Positions 47,155 through 59,603 are shown, counted from the stretch's first letter. The stretch: DNA of 64,000 nt from Diploscapter coronatus (GCA_964036155.1 OZ038423.1:72865249-72929248), one strand, 5' to 3'. The notes: generated by a model not told the origin, from the letters alone. Translations and numbers: made by a program.

Positions 47155-50100
47155 ATGTCGGTCCCTCCCTCCAGGGCTCATTCCGAGGTAATCAATATTC
47201 TATCGATTTTTTCCGAAAATTTTTATTGGTAATGGAAGCATTGAACTCCACTCCTTTCTGCACTAGAGAGATGTTGAGACTGGAAAATGTTGATGCATTG
47301 ATCTTCATGTGATTCAATGTTCGCGTCATAGATGGTCATAGATATTTAGAGTCACTTCAGTTTCAGCTTCTTGATCCTCATATTATTATCAATTCCTTCT
47401 GAACTGAATGACTAACAAGGAATGTAAACAGTGTAAATCATGGATCTTGCTTAAAACCGGTAGGTTACCTAAATCTAATGGGCTGAACACGTTAGTCAAG
47501 TAAAAAAGCGCTAAAGATCCCGAATAACTCTAGTTTGACTGCGAATAATGGCATTGTCAATGTTCGATTTTACAATGTAAGCCAATTTTTAGTTTTGTTT
47601 TGTATTGCAAAGTGAATAGTTGAAGCTCAGAATCAAAATGCGGAGCTATTTGGGAGAACCTTTAGCGTTTTTTGACTTGATCATTGTGATCAGCATATTC
47701 GATTCGGGTTAGACACCGATTTTGAGTAGGATCCGTGATTTACAGTTTACATTCTTTATAAAAAATAGTTAAAAAATCAAGGATAGTGCAGGATTTGGAT
47801 TCAATTCTGATACAAATTTTCATAACGTCTCAAACCTAATCGAAAAGCAAGAAAAAATACTTTTCACTCCCTTTAAAAATCTAAAACCAAAAATTTCAAG
47901 GTATTCTCGGCGAGTCAATATGGAGCGACGACGGTTGTGCGGCCGCGAGCGCCCATTAACTACTTCATTTTACCCTCTGCGATTTTGCACGTCGTCGGAT
48001 TAGCCTGTCTTTGGGCTCTGTGGTATTATCTGCGGTGAGCAATATTTGGATTTTACTGTCTTTTTATTTTTGTAGTTCTATCTTTGATGGGCTGAGGGCG
48101 ATTTGTACCAAAAAGATGCGAGGATCTACTACATAGTTTTTGGCACAAATCACTTCATTTATTGCCTAAAGCACCTCGAACCAATTCTTTGATAGGCTAA
48201 TTTGAATTTGATCGATTTTTCATTGTTTTGCCTTTTCTCAGTCTTGCAAGCTCAATTTGCTCTAGACCTATTTTGACTGTATCTCTATTTGCCGAAGGAT
48301 ATATTAGTCGAATAGTCGGCTATTTGACAGCTTTTCAACTGTTTACCCTTCGCGTATTCGATAACTATTTAGTAATCCTGCGCTTTGATACCATTTGTAA
48401 AAGAAAAAGATAACAGAAAGCAATATGCGAATTTTTGGTATATATTTGTCATCCATCATCTTGTAGAGGTCATCCATAGATTATGATCGACTCACATTAC
48501 ATGAACATTCATAGATTTCATACTGTCGCTAAAACAGTTACCATTCATATCGCGATAGTATAAAATATCCATAGCACATAATGAAAAAAAAAAACTTCTA
48601 AAAATAAAAAAGAGACTTTTCTAATTTGCTTCTTCTCGAAATTAGCTGTTACTATAAAGTTAAAAAAGACATATAACTTTACTTGATCAACATGGTAATT
48701 TACTTCAAATGGAAAATAATAAAATAAGAATAAATTGAGCTACTTCCAGATTCACGACAGTCTTCCCTTACCACCATCGAGTCTTTTACTGTCGGGATGT
48801 GCATTTGTACAAGCCGAATTTCGAACCTGAGGATTTCAATGTTTACGTCTCCTATCCGCTTCTTTACGTGCTCGCCTTCACTCTACCTCCTTTAGTCGTG
48901 AGTTTTTCACAAATTAGCTTTTACTGTAAATAGTACTATTTCACAATTTCTTGGCTATCGACGAAATAGTTTGATGATTATGATACCCCGACTATTGTAT
49001 TATCTTATCACGTCGCTAAATTCCATTCCGCGTTAATCTAAACCTTTTTCGATTCAATCTTGACCATTTTCAGTACCTCACGATTTCTTCCAAATCAGTC
49101 GTTTTTATACTCCTTCGTCTTCAAGCTGCAAGCATTCCTCTCCCTAGGCAATGCTTGTCCGCTCCATTCAAGCCCCTCTGTCAAGCTTTTCCCCTCTTCT
49201 ATTTGTGCATCTGCTTTACTTTCCCTGGTCGTTCAGCTTCATGCAGTCATTCAGTCGATCTCTCTATTGCACCAGCATTGCCTCGGGCGATGAAAACCTC
49301 ACGCATTTTCGCAACAGAAACCTGCGAAAAGGAACACTCAAAATCGGAAATTGAGAACATCGATATTTTGTATAAATTCAAATAAAATATCGTGCTACAA
49401 AGTTATATTGAATCGAGGGAACGTTTTGCCTAGGTTTTATCCATTAAATTTCGAATCTAATCGCTGATAATTTAATGCATATCAAGCGTATTTCAGTGAG
49501 TTCGTTGCAGAAATCATATTTTAACATTTGTCGCAAGAGAAATTTTCGTGATCGGCGTAGAAAAGAATATCGAGAATGAGAGACTGCTCATGGAGCTAGG
49601 ATAATATTCTGATTCTCGTAGTTTTTTGCACAATATTTCGTTGAGAAAAGATATATTGCGCGCGCACGCGAATTTCGTCCTATGTTCAAATGATCTTGTT
49701 CTGTTTTGACGATATTGAATCGATCAAAACTTTTCAATAATCGATTTTCCCTTGATCTTCTTTCAGCAGTTTGTTTGTAAAATGAGCCAGTAGCGAATAA
49801 ATAACCTCGAGAAAATCCGCAAAGAAATCGGACAATTGCAGAAGTGGGAGGACGGCAGGAATGACAAGACGAGAGGGGTGATTCACGCTGTAGATAAACA
49901 GAAAGTACGGATTACTTTCTACTGGAAAGTAAAGATGCCCTGGGCTGAAACGCGGAAATAGTTTTGATCTCTGATCGTATTTTTATTCCCAAATATCTGT
50001 GAAAACTATCTGCGCACCGACACACGCTAAACTTCAATTTGATCAATTTCGTCATTTGATACAACTCATGAAAAGGAACTTTTAACGTCAGAAAAGGATA

Positions 50101-52078
50101 TTGGGAGAAAAGTAATAGAAGTAATGAGTTTCAGATGCTGATTGGAGAGATCATGTTTTGGCTGTTCAGCACGAAACCGAGGAAAACGGTCTATGCTAAT
50201 TGCGGAGAATGCAAAGTGCATCTCTTCACGAGAAGGTTATGCAGATTCGTTGGTAAGAATGAATTAATTGAAAATCAAATTTTCTTTATTCTACAGCTGT
50301 ATTCATGTGCGGTGCTTTGATCACGCAAATCTTCGTCGATACGATCAAGTTGATGACCGGATACCAACGACCGTACTTCTTATCATTGTGCAATGTTTCC
50401 ATCACGTAAGTGTATAAAAATAATTATATCCAAGATGAGTCAAGTTGTGAGAAGTGGAAAAACACTGGACAAGTGGATCCATTCTTCTTGTTTTTGGAAT
50501 GCGACTTGTTTTGCTTCTGTCATTTTAAGGGACAACGCTATTTTACTGAATGAGTCGTTTTGTAACGTAAATTCAGATATTTTGATAAAGAGTAATAATT
50601 TTCAGAGCCTGCACAGCTCCCCTCGAACATTCTCCGTCTCCCTCACCTCATTTGGCCTGCAATTTCCGAGGAGCCGACGAATTGCGATATGCTTGGTTGA
50701 CGTTCCCGTCGCTTCACGCTGCATTTTCGTCGTATTCTGCTATCTTCGCATCGGTAAAGAGCGTTTTCTAGGGCTGATCCTATAGATTATACCTGGTAGT
50801 TGATGTAATTTTCGCATAGTAGATATTCGGGGAGTTCAGAAGAAAGAGAATGAATTTATTTGAAGTCTTATAAGAAAATCAGGAATGTTATTACATTCAG
50901 GCCTCTGCGAAACTTTCCTTTTCAACCATTTTAGCATATTTCTGTTCCCGAAAATCTGTTCCAAATATTATTTACCGACAGGGCTAATAAAATCTACCCA
51001 ATACACTCAAAATAGTAGCTAATTTCCATTGTTCAGTGCTACATCTATTACATGATCAACCTGCGCGGAGCTCCTCTGCTGCGTCCCTTCCTCATCTTCG
51101 GCTTTATCGGCCTGGCCATCGTCGACTCCTTCTCGCGCATCAACGGCTACAAGAATCACTGGCGAGACATCTGGGTTGGATGGATCATCGGTTTCCTCAT
51201 CGCTTGGTTCCTCGTAAGTCGTTCTAATCGATTGAAAGCCGATTCTTAATGCATTATCCAGCCACGATTTTATACTTTAATCGAGATTTTTGTGGCGGTT
51301 GAATTCTTTTTGAAGAAGATAAAGAGTCAAGGCTATGGTGTTTCTGAAGCTCAACTTTCTCACCAAAGCCATGATACTTTCATCCTTCCGAGCATACCTA
51401 GCTTTCTGGAAATATCAACCTTTCTAAAGATTACAAATAAATCAAGTCCAACTAAAATTTACATCCCAACTTCTCAGAATTTCAACCCAAATAATTTTTT
51501 TTTTTTTAAATTCAGTGTTATTGCGTCCTATGTTTCCAAGAAGTTTATCATATCGTCGTGGAGAAGACGCCAGTCGTGGAGGAGCGGGTCTCGCCATTCT
51601 TCAGCTGGTTCCGACTTCCCAGAGTCCAAGCACCTTCGGTCAAAGAGGAATATGTGTACGTCCTCTCTAACTTAGAGGAAAAAATCTATATTCTTCGCTA
51701 TTTCAGAGTGTATGAAGAAGACGTCCCACAGGAAGGCACTGTCCCAAGACACCGAAGAAACAGGGACCGGCAATATGAAGTGGGTCAAAGAAAACAGATT
51801 ATTTTTAAGGAGAATATGCGGAGCACTATTTTTTTAACCCAAACTCCGCGCCTTTTCGATAAGTCATGGAAAAATTTCAATCCCAAAGCAAAAGCAGTTG
51901 AAATGATTTCTAGAAAACTCACTCGAGTGTGCAAAATAACTTACTTCTAAAAGCTGATTAAACGATAATTAACATTTCACGGAATCGAATAAAACCATTT
52001 CAGGTAACAACGACAACAGAATCCTTCCATCGAACCATCAGCCCTCCACAACAACACAACGGGGGATACAACTACTGA
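47155..52078 (+). CDS. Phospholipid phosphatase-related (PLPPR-type) membrane protein
   Basis: Ten exons (47155-47187, 47901-48034, 48750-48897, 50135-50252, 50297-50405, 50606-50753, 51037-51213, 51516-51655, 51707-51779, 52004-52078) give 384 residues with about six membrane helices and a cytosolic Arg/Thr-rich tail. It belongs to the PAP2/lipid phosphate phosphatase superfamily. The three signature regions are present: C1 KLMTGYQRPYFL (K162 to P170), C2 TFPSLHA (His218) and C3 SRINGYKNHWRDI (Ser263 to Asp274). The TGYxxPYFLxxC text and Asn at the C3 histidine position are as in vertebrate PLPPR (plasticity-related) proteins, which act at the plasma membrane without clear phosphatase activity. 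An active PLPP is the alternative, but the missing nucleophile argues against it. The first exon is short and its ATG choice is less sure. Confidence 0.88.
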
Positions 52079-53667
52079 TGAACTTATTTTATCACTATTC
52101 GAGTGAATTAAATTTACGTAAGTATTTTATAAATAAACAATAGCTTTCTCTAATAAACAATTTCAGATACGAAAATCGAAGCCCAATTTTCTGTGCCAAA
52201 CTTCCGACCGCTCAAAGAATTCCGCTTAACTTTATCTCCTTCTTCTCGAATTTATATGCTTCTGGTGCTGCATTTTGTTAAAATTCAAATATTTATGAAT
52301 TCTACTTCTATAATTGATTATCTCACTCTGTCAATCCACTTTGTCTGTGTATAAATGAAAAACTGAAATTCTACATTTCAAAAATGTAAATGACATATTG
52401 AGAACAGAAATTCTATCCTGTTGACAATGACGATAAATTAAAGATATTTTATTGTGAAGAATAAATATTAAATCTGATTTCTTTCTAATATTTTCTCAAA
52501 ATTACTTCTACTACGTCAAAGGCTCCTTTAACAATGCTATCCTGTAAAGTTTCTATTGGAGAGAAGCAAAATTGCTGGAACATCGTCATGCAGGTTCGAT
52601 CTTGCATTGATTTTTGATCCAATACGTCTGCAGATATCCCCGACAGTTTTATTCACCTCGTCTTTCCCTAATAGACATCGACTAATTTGAATGTCTGTCG
52701 GGAATGATGCGGCTTTTTATCATTTTAGTTCCTGATTCACTAAATTTGCAACAATTTAGAATTTTTGAAAAAAATGCGTTGCATAAATTTTGCCAATCAC
52801 ACAACGAAACCTGTCTGAGCTCATTAAATTGGGTTACAGGTTATTTCTGGTAATTACCAACGTCATATCAAGACTGAATGAATGATAATAATAATTTTTG
52901 TAGGATTTTTTTACAATCTACTTTCCCTAAGATCAAAAACTTCTCCAAGCACTGAAGAATTCAACAACTGTGAACTAATTAGATTTCCTTTTGCTATCTT
53001 TTATCATTAGAGGTAGATATTTAGCGATATTTTTTTTTATACATCCAACTTCCTTATTTTTCTCAATCTGATATGCTATTCGAGGGACATCAGATATAAG
53101 GAAGTTAGCCAGCTGGTTCCTGATGATCACATCTTGTTATCGGTTGGGCAATTTAAAAGTGCAAAAGTGCGGTGTATCATCTAAAGATGAGAAACGAAAG
53201 GAAAATGGGAAGAATCGCAAAATGACTTCCTGGTGAAGATTACGTCAACAATCGATCAGTCCTACGATGAAAGCACAATTTGAGGTAATTCGAGTAGGAC
53301 ATTTACTCTATGACAAAATAAAGGATCTTCCTCCTAGCTTGAAGCAATCTTTACCCATTCCATATGATACGTTGAGTAATTCAAAATATCATGTGCTACC
53401 AATTAACTATTTTTCGCACTAATTAATACAATCTTAGATGAAGCTAGACCAGTATGCTCATTCTAATATGAAACTGACGTTACATCTTACGCATGAATAT
53501 GCAGGTGTCTAGACAAATTAGCAGAAAGGAAGAATAAAAAACTCGCTCTATTATTCGATTTGGCAATCATATCTTCCGCTGAGAAGATGGCGAACAAAGC
53601 GAACTAAATCGCGCTGGATATCCTAATCATTCAGTCTTCGTTAAAATTCATATCCATTGTCTCATGA
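52079..53667. other. AT-rich intergenic stretch with two hairpins
   Basis: Contains the 3' UTR of the PLPPR-like gene and the upstream region of the lectin gene. Two imperfect hairpins stand out, at 52634-52706 and 53047-53106. No protein gene recognised. Confidence 0.5.
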
Positions 53668-55716
53668 ATGAAAGCATTTACTCAGCTTCTATTATTTCAA
53701 AGTGCTTTCGCTTGCCTTACTACTCCTGACATGGACTTACCAGGACTGCCAACGACTTTAGAGACAACTACATTGGAAGAGATTGATCAAGTTATTTCAT
53801 CAACTCCTGTTTCAACCGCCAAAACATCTATAAAGTCCACAGGTATGCATCAAAATTGAAATGCTATGTCAAACTTGGCAAGCAAGAACTCTGTCTAACT
53901 TCTCAGAACAATTGCCTTGTGATAGACTCGGTTGAATAGATTCCATGATGCTGTTGAATTTGACCTTCAATGAACCAACTAAGATACTTCGATTTTCATG
54001 GCTATATTCAGACAAAAATCAATGGGTCAGTACTAATCAATACTGGCTAATGATTTTCAAATGACTGAGATTACTGATCAGTACGGAGACGTTTACTGAC
54101 CATTTGCCTTTTGTCCGAGTATTTTTGTTTTGAATTTGTAAATCTGAAATTGGATATGACCCAATTTCGAAGTAACAACTTCACCACCAATAAGTATGAG
54201 TGCGGGCTCGAGCACTGTCAAGGCGACGTCTGCACTGGTTTCTGTTCCTACCAGTCATAACTTCAGTTTCAACTTCTCCTTCGACGTCCACATCGATTTC
54301 AACTTCAACGCCAACTTCGACGTCCACATCGATTTCAACTTCAACACCAACTTCGACGCCCACATCGATTTCAACTTCAACACCAACTTCGACGTCCACA
54401 TCGATTTCAACTTCAGCACCAACTTCGACGTCCACATCGATTTCAACTTCAGCACCAACTTCGACTCTGACTACAAGCTCAGCCTCCACTTCAGTTTCAA
54501 CTACAATCATAACCTCTACTTCCACTCCAACTTCGACCTCAACTTCCGTTTCAACGTCGACTTCTACGATACAGTCCACTTCTGTCTCGACTAGTGCCTC
54601 AACTTCAACCTCTACTTCGTCTTCTACTACAACCTCCTGCGTTCGTAAGTAATAAATTAATTTTCTAATGAAAATTCCAATAGGATTGTAATTTATGGCC
54701 ATGCTAAAATGGTCCAAGATTCTCATGAAATGATAGCATGAAATTGGAATGTTCTTGAATTTTTTTATGTTGACATTTCGATCTTGAGAATGAAACATCA
54801 GTTTAGCGTGCCCGGACCCGTTCATGTTCGTCTACGATAGTTGCTTTGTAAGTTACCAAATTTAACTACGATACTCATTTAATTTCAGGCCCAACTAACG
54901 CCAGGGGATAACAGAGACAATTCCCTGGCTGAATGTGTGAATCTCAACCCCATGGCGCATCTCTGGTTTCCGACTAGCGGACCTCAAAATGATGCAGTTC
55001 AACTGGGTGAATAAACTATCCGGAACACATGAAAATTACCATATTTTGCATTCAGTAGCGAATTAATGTTCTTTCATGAAAATGGAAACTGTAGCACTGA
55101 CTCTCAATATTACTAAAATTAGGCAAGAAAAGATTTCTCCTAGAATTCGGACACGATTATTGGCTCGGAATTCACGAAGAACCGCCTCCTGGTGTACGAT
55201 TTTCCGAATGAAGACTAAGAAGATGGCTAATTATTCGTCTTTCAGAGCGACAACTGGGTGTATGACGATGGAAGTCCATTGGTTTACACACATTGGTATA
55301 TGATGGGTGGACGTAAGGCATCAAATAAAGCAATGTGATAAAAAGGATGGAAAATTGCAGAGCCTGATCCTGGTCCTGGCGTTGGTCCTGAGACATGTGT
55401 AAGTAAGACTTTTCTACAAACTCGTCGATATGGAGAGTTACGTTCAAGCAGGGTTGTTGATGGGCCCGGCCCGACCCGCATTTTTCGAGTCTAAGTCGGG
55501 TCCGGGTCCGAGGTCAGGATCCGCTTGGACTCGCAAACTATAATATAAATATAATCAGCTTATTAGGTTGACGTATCAAATGAGCCAGATGAAATGGGTC
55601 AATGGTCAGATTCGGATTGCAGTTTGTAAGTTTTTATATCTGATGCTCGACTCAAATATTCCAAATTTAGAGGAAAAGGAACCATTCTTTGCCAAATGAC
55701 TCCTATTGTCTGCTAA
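53668..55716 (+). CDS. Secreted C-type lectin with Ser/Thr-rich linker
   Basis: Nine exons (53668-53842, 54255-54644, 54807-54847, 54889-55006, 55144-55193, 55246-55312, 55361-55398, 55567-55625, 55671-55716) give 327 residues in consistent phase. Signal peptide MKAFTQLLLFQSAFA, then about 130 residues of Ser/Thr repeats (mucin-like, probably O-glycosylated), then one C-type lectin domain from about residue 189. Six cysteines fit the long form: PCPDPF, DSCF, AEC, ETC, DSDC and ILCQ. DYWLGIHEE matches the WIGL motif. A QPD (HWYMMGGQPDP) stands where sugar-type motifs sit, followed by GQWSDSDC in the WND position. QPD usually means galactose-type, calcium-dependent binding. Nematode clec genes are often immune-responsive. 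The frame of the repeat exon was chosen by splice phase, because several frames are open there. Confidence 0.85.
54282..54461. repeat. 36-bp coding minisatellite, five copies
   Basis: Five tandem 36-bp units, each beginning CGACGTCCACATCGATTTCA, lie inside exon 2 of the lectin gene. Units differ at a few bases (GCC or ACC; AAC or AGC). As 36 is a multiple of three, each unit adds 12 residues without a frame change. Confidence 0.95.
55449..55540. repeat. hAT-like end with CCCGACCC-rich interior (partial)
   Basis: In intron 7 of the lectin gene a segment starts CAGGGTTGTTGATGGGCCCG and continues with CCGACCCGC and TCGGGTCCGGGTCC words, unlike the AT-rich surroundings. The start matches the CAGGGNTGTT ends of the elements at 55871-56002 and 60890-61366. 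A matching right end was not found, so the right border is a guess. Confidence 0.45.
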
Positions 55717-55870
55717 AATTAAATTGTGCAAAATGTTTAATTTCTAGTGTTTTGTCAAAATATTCGCATTCACTAGTGTGATCAAATAAATGAATAAAGT
55801 TGACTTTTTTAGAAAAAAAATCCTTGAAATTTACCATATCGATGAAACGAATCTGAAAGCTTGTGGACAT

Positions 55871-56002
55871 CAGGGCTGTTGCGGAAGTTCCGATTCCGAC
55901 CTCTCGAGAATCTTAACTCCGACTCCAACCTCGCGAAAAATTCAAATGTCACTTCCGACTCCGACTCCGATTTTTTTAAAATTCGATTCCGCAACAGCCC
56001 TG
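55871..56002. repeat. hAT-like MITE with TCCGAC simple-sequence interior
   Basis: A perfect 16-bp terminal inverted repeat, CAGGGCTGTTGCGGAA, bounds 132 bp. The interior is made of (T)CCGAC(T) words on one strand and their degenerate forms. No coding capacity. A convincing 8-bp duplication is not visible (flanks GTGGACAT and GCCTATAT). Confidence 0.75.
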
Positions 56003-56157
56003 GCCTATATGTTAAACCATTATATTTATCTATGAATTATTATTGAAAATTAATTAGCAAGATGGAGTGACATAGCATTGATGAAATTGAATTCTCGAAT
56101 GATTGATTTTCTAAATTATTTGAGGTGATGTCAGTTTTCAAATCCTGAAACATCGAA

Positions 56158-56409
56158 TTGCAGCATATGCTCTTTGATGGGAGGAGCGACCGTCGCAATT
56201 TGGTTTCCTTCTCTGAGATGAAGACCGACTTCTATATGGCTGTTCTACTCGATCTCATCTCCGCTCCATTCAAGCACATCGTCAAACTCAACCATTTCTC
56301 TGTTATGACCCGCAATGATAAATATTGTCAATGGTCGAGTGGATTGCGAGAAGGAGAATTAATTCCAGAACGGTTGCCTTTGAGTGCAAAATCACTAAGA
56401 AACTAATGT
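56158..56409 (+). pseudogene. Degenerate C-type lectin fragment (tentative)
   Basis: After a TTGCAG acceptor-like site, frame pieces resemble lectin-domain text but sit in different frames: ICSLMGGATVAIWFPSL (compare AECVNLNPMAHLWFPTS in the intact upstream gene), then SEMKTDFYMAVLLDLIS, NDKYCQWSSG, VDCEKEN and finally FECKITKK. About three frame shifts would be needed to read through. It lies 440 bp after the intact lectin gene and may be a decayed tandem copy or lost second domain. The similarity was judged by eye. Confidence 0.35.
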
Positions 56410-56502
56410 AATTGCACTTTATCCCAGCAAAAATAAAGAGTTATAATTTCAATTATGATGTAAAGCTTTGTACAAATCATTGAGATCGTAAAAAGAGATA
56501 GA

Positions 56503-59500
56503 TTATTCCGGGATCCATTTCCTCAAAAATGCATCGCTGTTTTCACATGCCGCTAGCTTCTCATAGTGAGAGTTTATGTCGTCAATCTGGAAAAAATAGG
56601 CTGTCAAAAGTAAGGGGCAACAGCTATATGATGGAGGATGACGGAGGAGTCCGTAGCGTTGATCACCAAAATCTTTGATGAACAACAACGCCCTCCTGCT
56701 TTTGAGTCGTACCGATTTGTGAGTCCTGATTGGTTCCCATAATCTATCGCAAAGTTGACACATTCCATACATCTCTGATTGTAAGCCAGTTGCATTCAAA
56801 GGAGCAATCGTCCATTTCTTTCGCCACTCCATGTGATGCTTGTAAGCTGTTCTGAATTAGTCAGCTATCAAGATTTTGCATACTCTATCGATAGTTTTAG
56901 CAGTCTGAAACCAAAACCCTAGTTTTTTTCTATTTTTTATTCACGAGAATGTTGATGCTTTTCCGAAAAAATTAATATCGAATTTTTCTATGAAATACAG
57001 TGACGCACAGGTGAAACTAGAAAGAAAATCGCAATTTTTAGCACTGGCTTTCTTGATAATCGGCGATACTGTGGTTAAAATAGCTGTGTTCATTGAAAAA
57101 TTCATGAGTAGGTTATTTGTTAAAATTAATCTAATGCTGCTTACATATTCGTTTGCAGAATTTCCAAGTATTCCGCTAATTCCTTCGGACCGCTAAAGTC
57201 GTCGAGAGCAATGAACAACGACGAAGGAATTCCTCTGAATTTGGAAACGTAGAAACAAACACTATTTCTATGAATACTACGCGTTCTCGTAAATCCGTCG
57301 ACGATTGACGATTGGAATGCTCGGAATGTGCATACGCTGGTACAACTTCTCAGTAATGTAGTCCTTGCAGTTCTAAACTAAGATCTAATTTGATTTAAAG
57401 TGGAAGTTATCATTGGTTTCATTTTTAGGCAGGTCGTTGATCCTCTCGAAGAATTTGAGAAGACGAATCGTAACATCATGATAAGTAAGCTTCAAATAAT
57501 GAATATCCCCAGAAATGACTACTTTATCATATCATCAATCTTTAGCTAATCATTTCCTTTACTCTTCGACAACTTGGAAGCCACCAGACATTGAGAAATA
57601 TTATGGGAAAAGAAAGCCTATCATCTTCCATACCCTACCCTAGCCCTATACTATCTCGCGTCTCGTGGTTTCCAAATAGCTGACAAAATGCAATCTAGTG
57701 AAAGAAACAGCTAATTTTCAAAATTCTAGTAAGAAAGATTAAATCTCACCGAGTTTTCCATTGCGATATAGAATGGGTAGTTCTCGTATTGATCATTGCA
57801 GCTTTCATTTTTCGGGCACAAGTTTTTGTCAACGTCGTTGTCAGCACATTTACCGACAATCTTAACATCGATGTACCTAAAATAGTGGTCAAATTTTGAA
57901 AATTGAATAAAAAATAAATCGTACTTGGCCAATTCCGCAACTGTCTTTTCTCGTTTACTGTCAGTGTTGCAATTTGAAACTAGCCAAAATATACCCGAGT
58001 TCTTTTTAAGGTATCGATTTTCGTCGACAGTGAAGTCCTGCAAATATTATTCATGTAAGGCATGAGCATTTGTATAACTAGAAATGTGGAAGTAGAACCT
58101 ATTATCTAGTTTTTTCTATAATCGATTCTGCTCTAAGTTCAAGTTTTCTCCGATTTTGAACAAAATCCCACCTTTATCTCGAATCCCCGAGCTTTGGCGT
58201 CATCGATCTTCATGAAATGGGGACCGTATCGTGTCTGAATATCGGACTCCGCTACGAATGTCATTGTCCAATTAAAGAAGTTGGCTGAATTAAAAAATTC
58301 GAGATATCATTACTTCACTAATTTCTCTTGAAATTGGTAAGAAAATAGTAGTTTCAAATTACCAGGAGTGGAGGGATATCCACTATTCGATGGCGACTCC
58401 ATTGTGTAGTAGACATAGATTTGATTCGGATTTCTTGAATTCTTTCATTATTGAGGAAAAAATATTGGAAATTCAAAAGATACAAACCTCAGCGATTTGT
58501 CAGGCAGACATGAAACTGAACTAGTTCAACAAAACTTTTTAGAAATTGAAAATTGACTTGCTCTTCAAGAAATCGGCCAGTCCTTGGTTTGGAATGTCCC
58601 GAGAGTGGAAAACGATGGCATCTGAAGTGAGAATCGCCAATTTGTTGGAATCAATTACGCAACGGTTCTGAAAGGTCATAGTTTTGTATTTGAGATGATA
58701 AATTTGTCTGTTGGCAAATTATTTTGGTAATTTCAAATTTACAACAACTAAAAATTCATCAAGGATGTTGGCACAGTGACTAAGCTTCACCTTAAACTTT
58801 CACGAAAAGGCTACTTTTAAACTAAAAGTTAGAAAAATACAAATAGAAAACTTTCAAGAATTAACTCAGAAGTTACTTTATTTTCTGGACAGTCATAAAA
58901 GTTGTGCACTTTCGAAGTGATATCCTCTCCGAATATATTTGTCCAAAAGAGAATTCGTTTAGGGTAGGTGACGCTAAATTCTAGCAAATTTGCATTCACT
59001 AAAGTTAATTGCTAACCTTCCACCCGCATTTATCGTCTGGAGACTTTTCAGGTATCTTAGCGCCTGCTCATAGTTAATATCGGTGCATGAGCAGGTGCAA
59101 TAAATTCCGAATAAGATAACAATAATTGCAGCAACAATTAAAGCAATGAACAGCCGAAAGTAGTATGAGCGAGATCTGAAATACCTGAAATGTTTAATCG
59201 TATCTTTGAAAAGTCGTAATATTTTTATTATGTAACGAGATTGTTTGAAGTTCTACCATCAAATCTCAATAAAAGGGGTGTAACTGAAATCAATTTGAAG
59301 CTTGAGATGTTTAATACTTCAAATATTTCGCCCTTTTGAAATTCCCACGCTATGAAAACAGCCTGATAGATCTTTATAGGGAGACGTTAGATATATCAAA
59401 TCTGGTATCAATAGATAGGTTAGGTTCTAAATAGGATATTGATCATCGTACTGTCCTCTAACCCCTATCCCTTTATCGGCCTTTTCCATAGCAAGTGAGG

Positions 59501-59603
59501 ATTTCAAATTGCCTCAATTGACTTACCTTCTTCGACGAATGCAGGATTTAGCGCTCTGAGCGGCTTTGCCGACGGAAGAATCCCACACTGTGTTGACACT
59601 CAT
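56503..59603 (-). CDS. Alpha-1,3-fucosyltransferase (GT10)
   Basis: 13 exons (transcript order): 59527-59603, 59017-59184, 58877-58973, 58558-58667, 58488-58520, 58363-58433, 58172-58284, 57925-58037, 57750-57876, 57281-57372, 57145-57234, 56713-56851, 56503-56586; 437 residues, normal for the family. A type II Golgi enzyme: short cytosolic N-terminus, one membrane anchor ([19 protein letters not shown], about 37-55), stem, catalytic domain. GT10 hallmarks: [11 protein letters not shown], the acceptor-side [10 protein letters not shown] and [15 protein letters not shown], and the GDP-fucose-binding region [17 protein letters not shown] through [20 protein letters not shown] and [14 protein letters not shown] late CQLC and a cysteine in KLAACEN fit the conserved C-terminal disulfides. 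It transfers fucose from GDP-fucose to N-glycan or LacdiNAc/LacNAc acceptors. Which C. elegans fut gene it matches cannot be decided here. Confidence 0.92.
57574..57675. repeat. About 100-bp hairpin element in a fucosyltransferase intron
   Basis: CTTGGAAGCCACCAGAC on the left and the reverse complement of GTCTCGTGGTTTCCAA on the right form an imperfect stem with a loop of about 65 bp. It is non-coding and lies inside intron 9. Confidence 0.5.

Noticed and set aside
54181..54825. 214-codon minus-strand frame of Val/Glu/Asp repeats.
   Set aside because: It is the antisense reading of the 36-bp minisatellite; the plus-strand Ser/Thr frame is supported by splice phase on both sides.
56487..56500. 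TGAGATCGT, the start of miR-58/bantam.
   Set aside because: Only nine bases match and no hairpin partner lies nearby.
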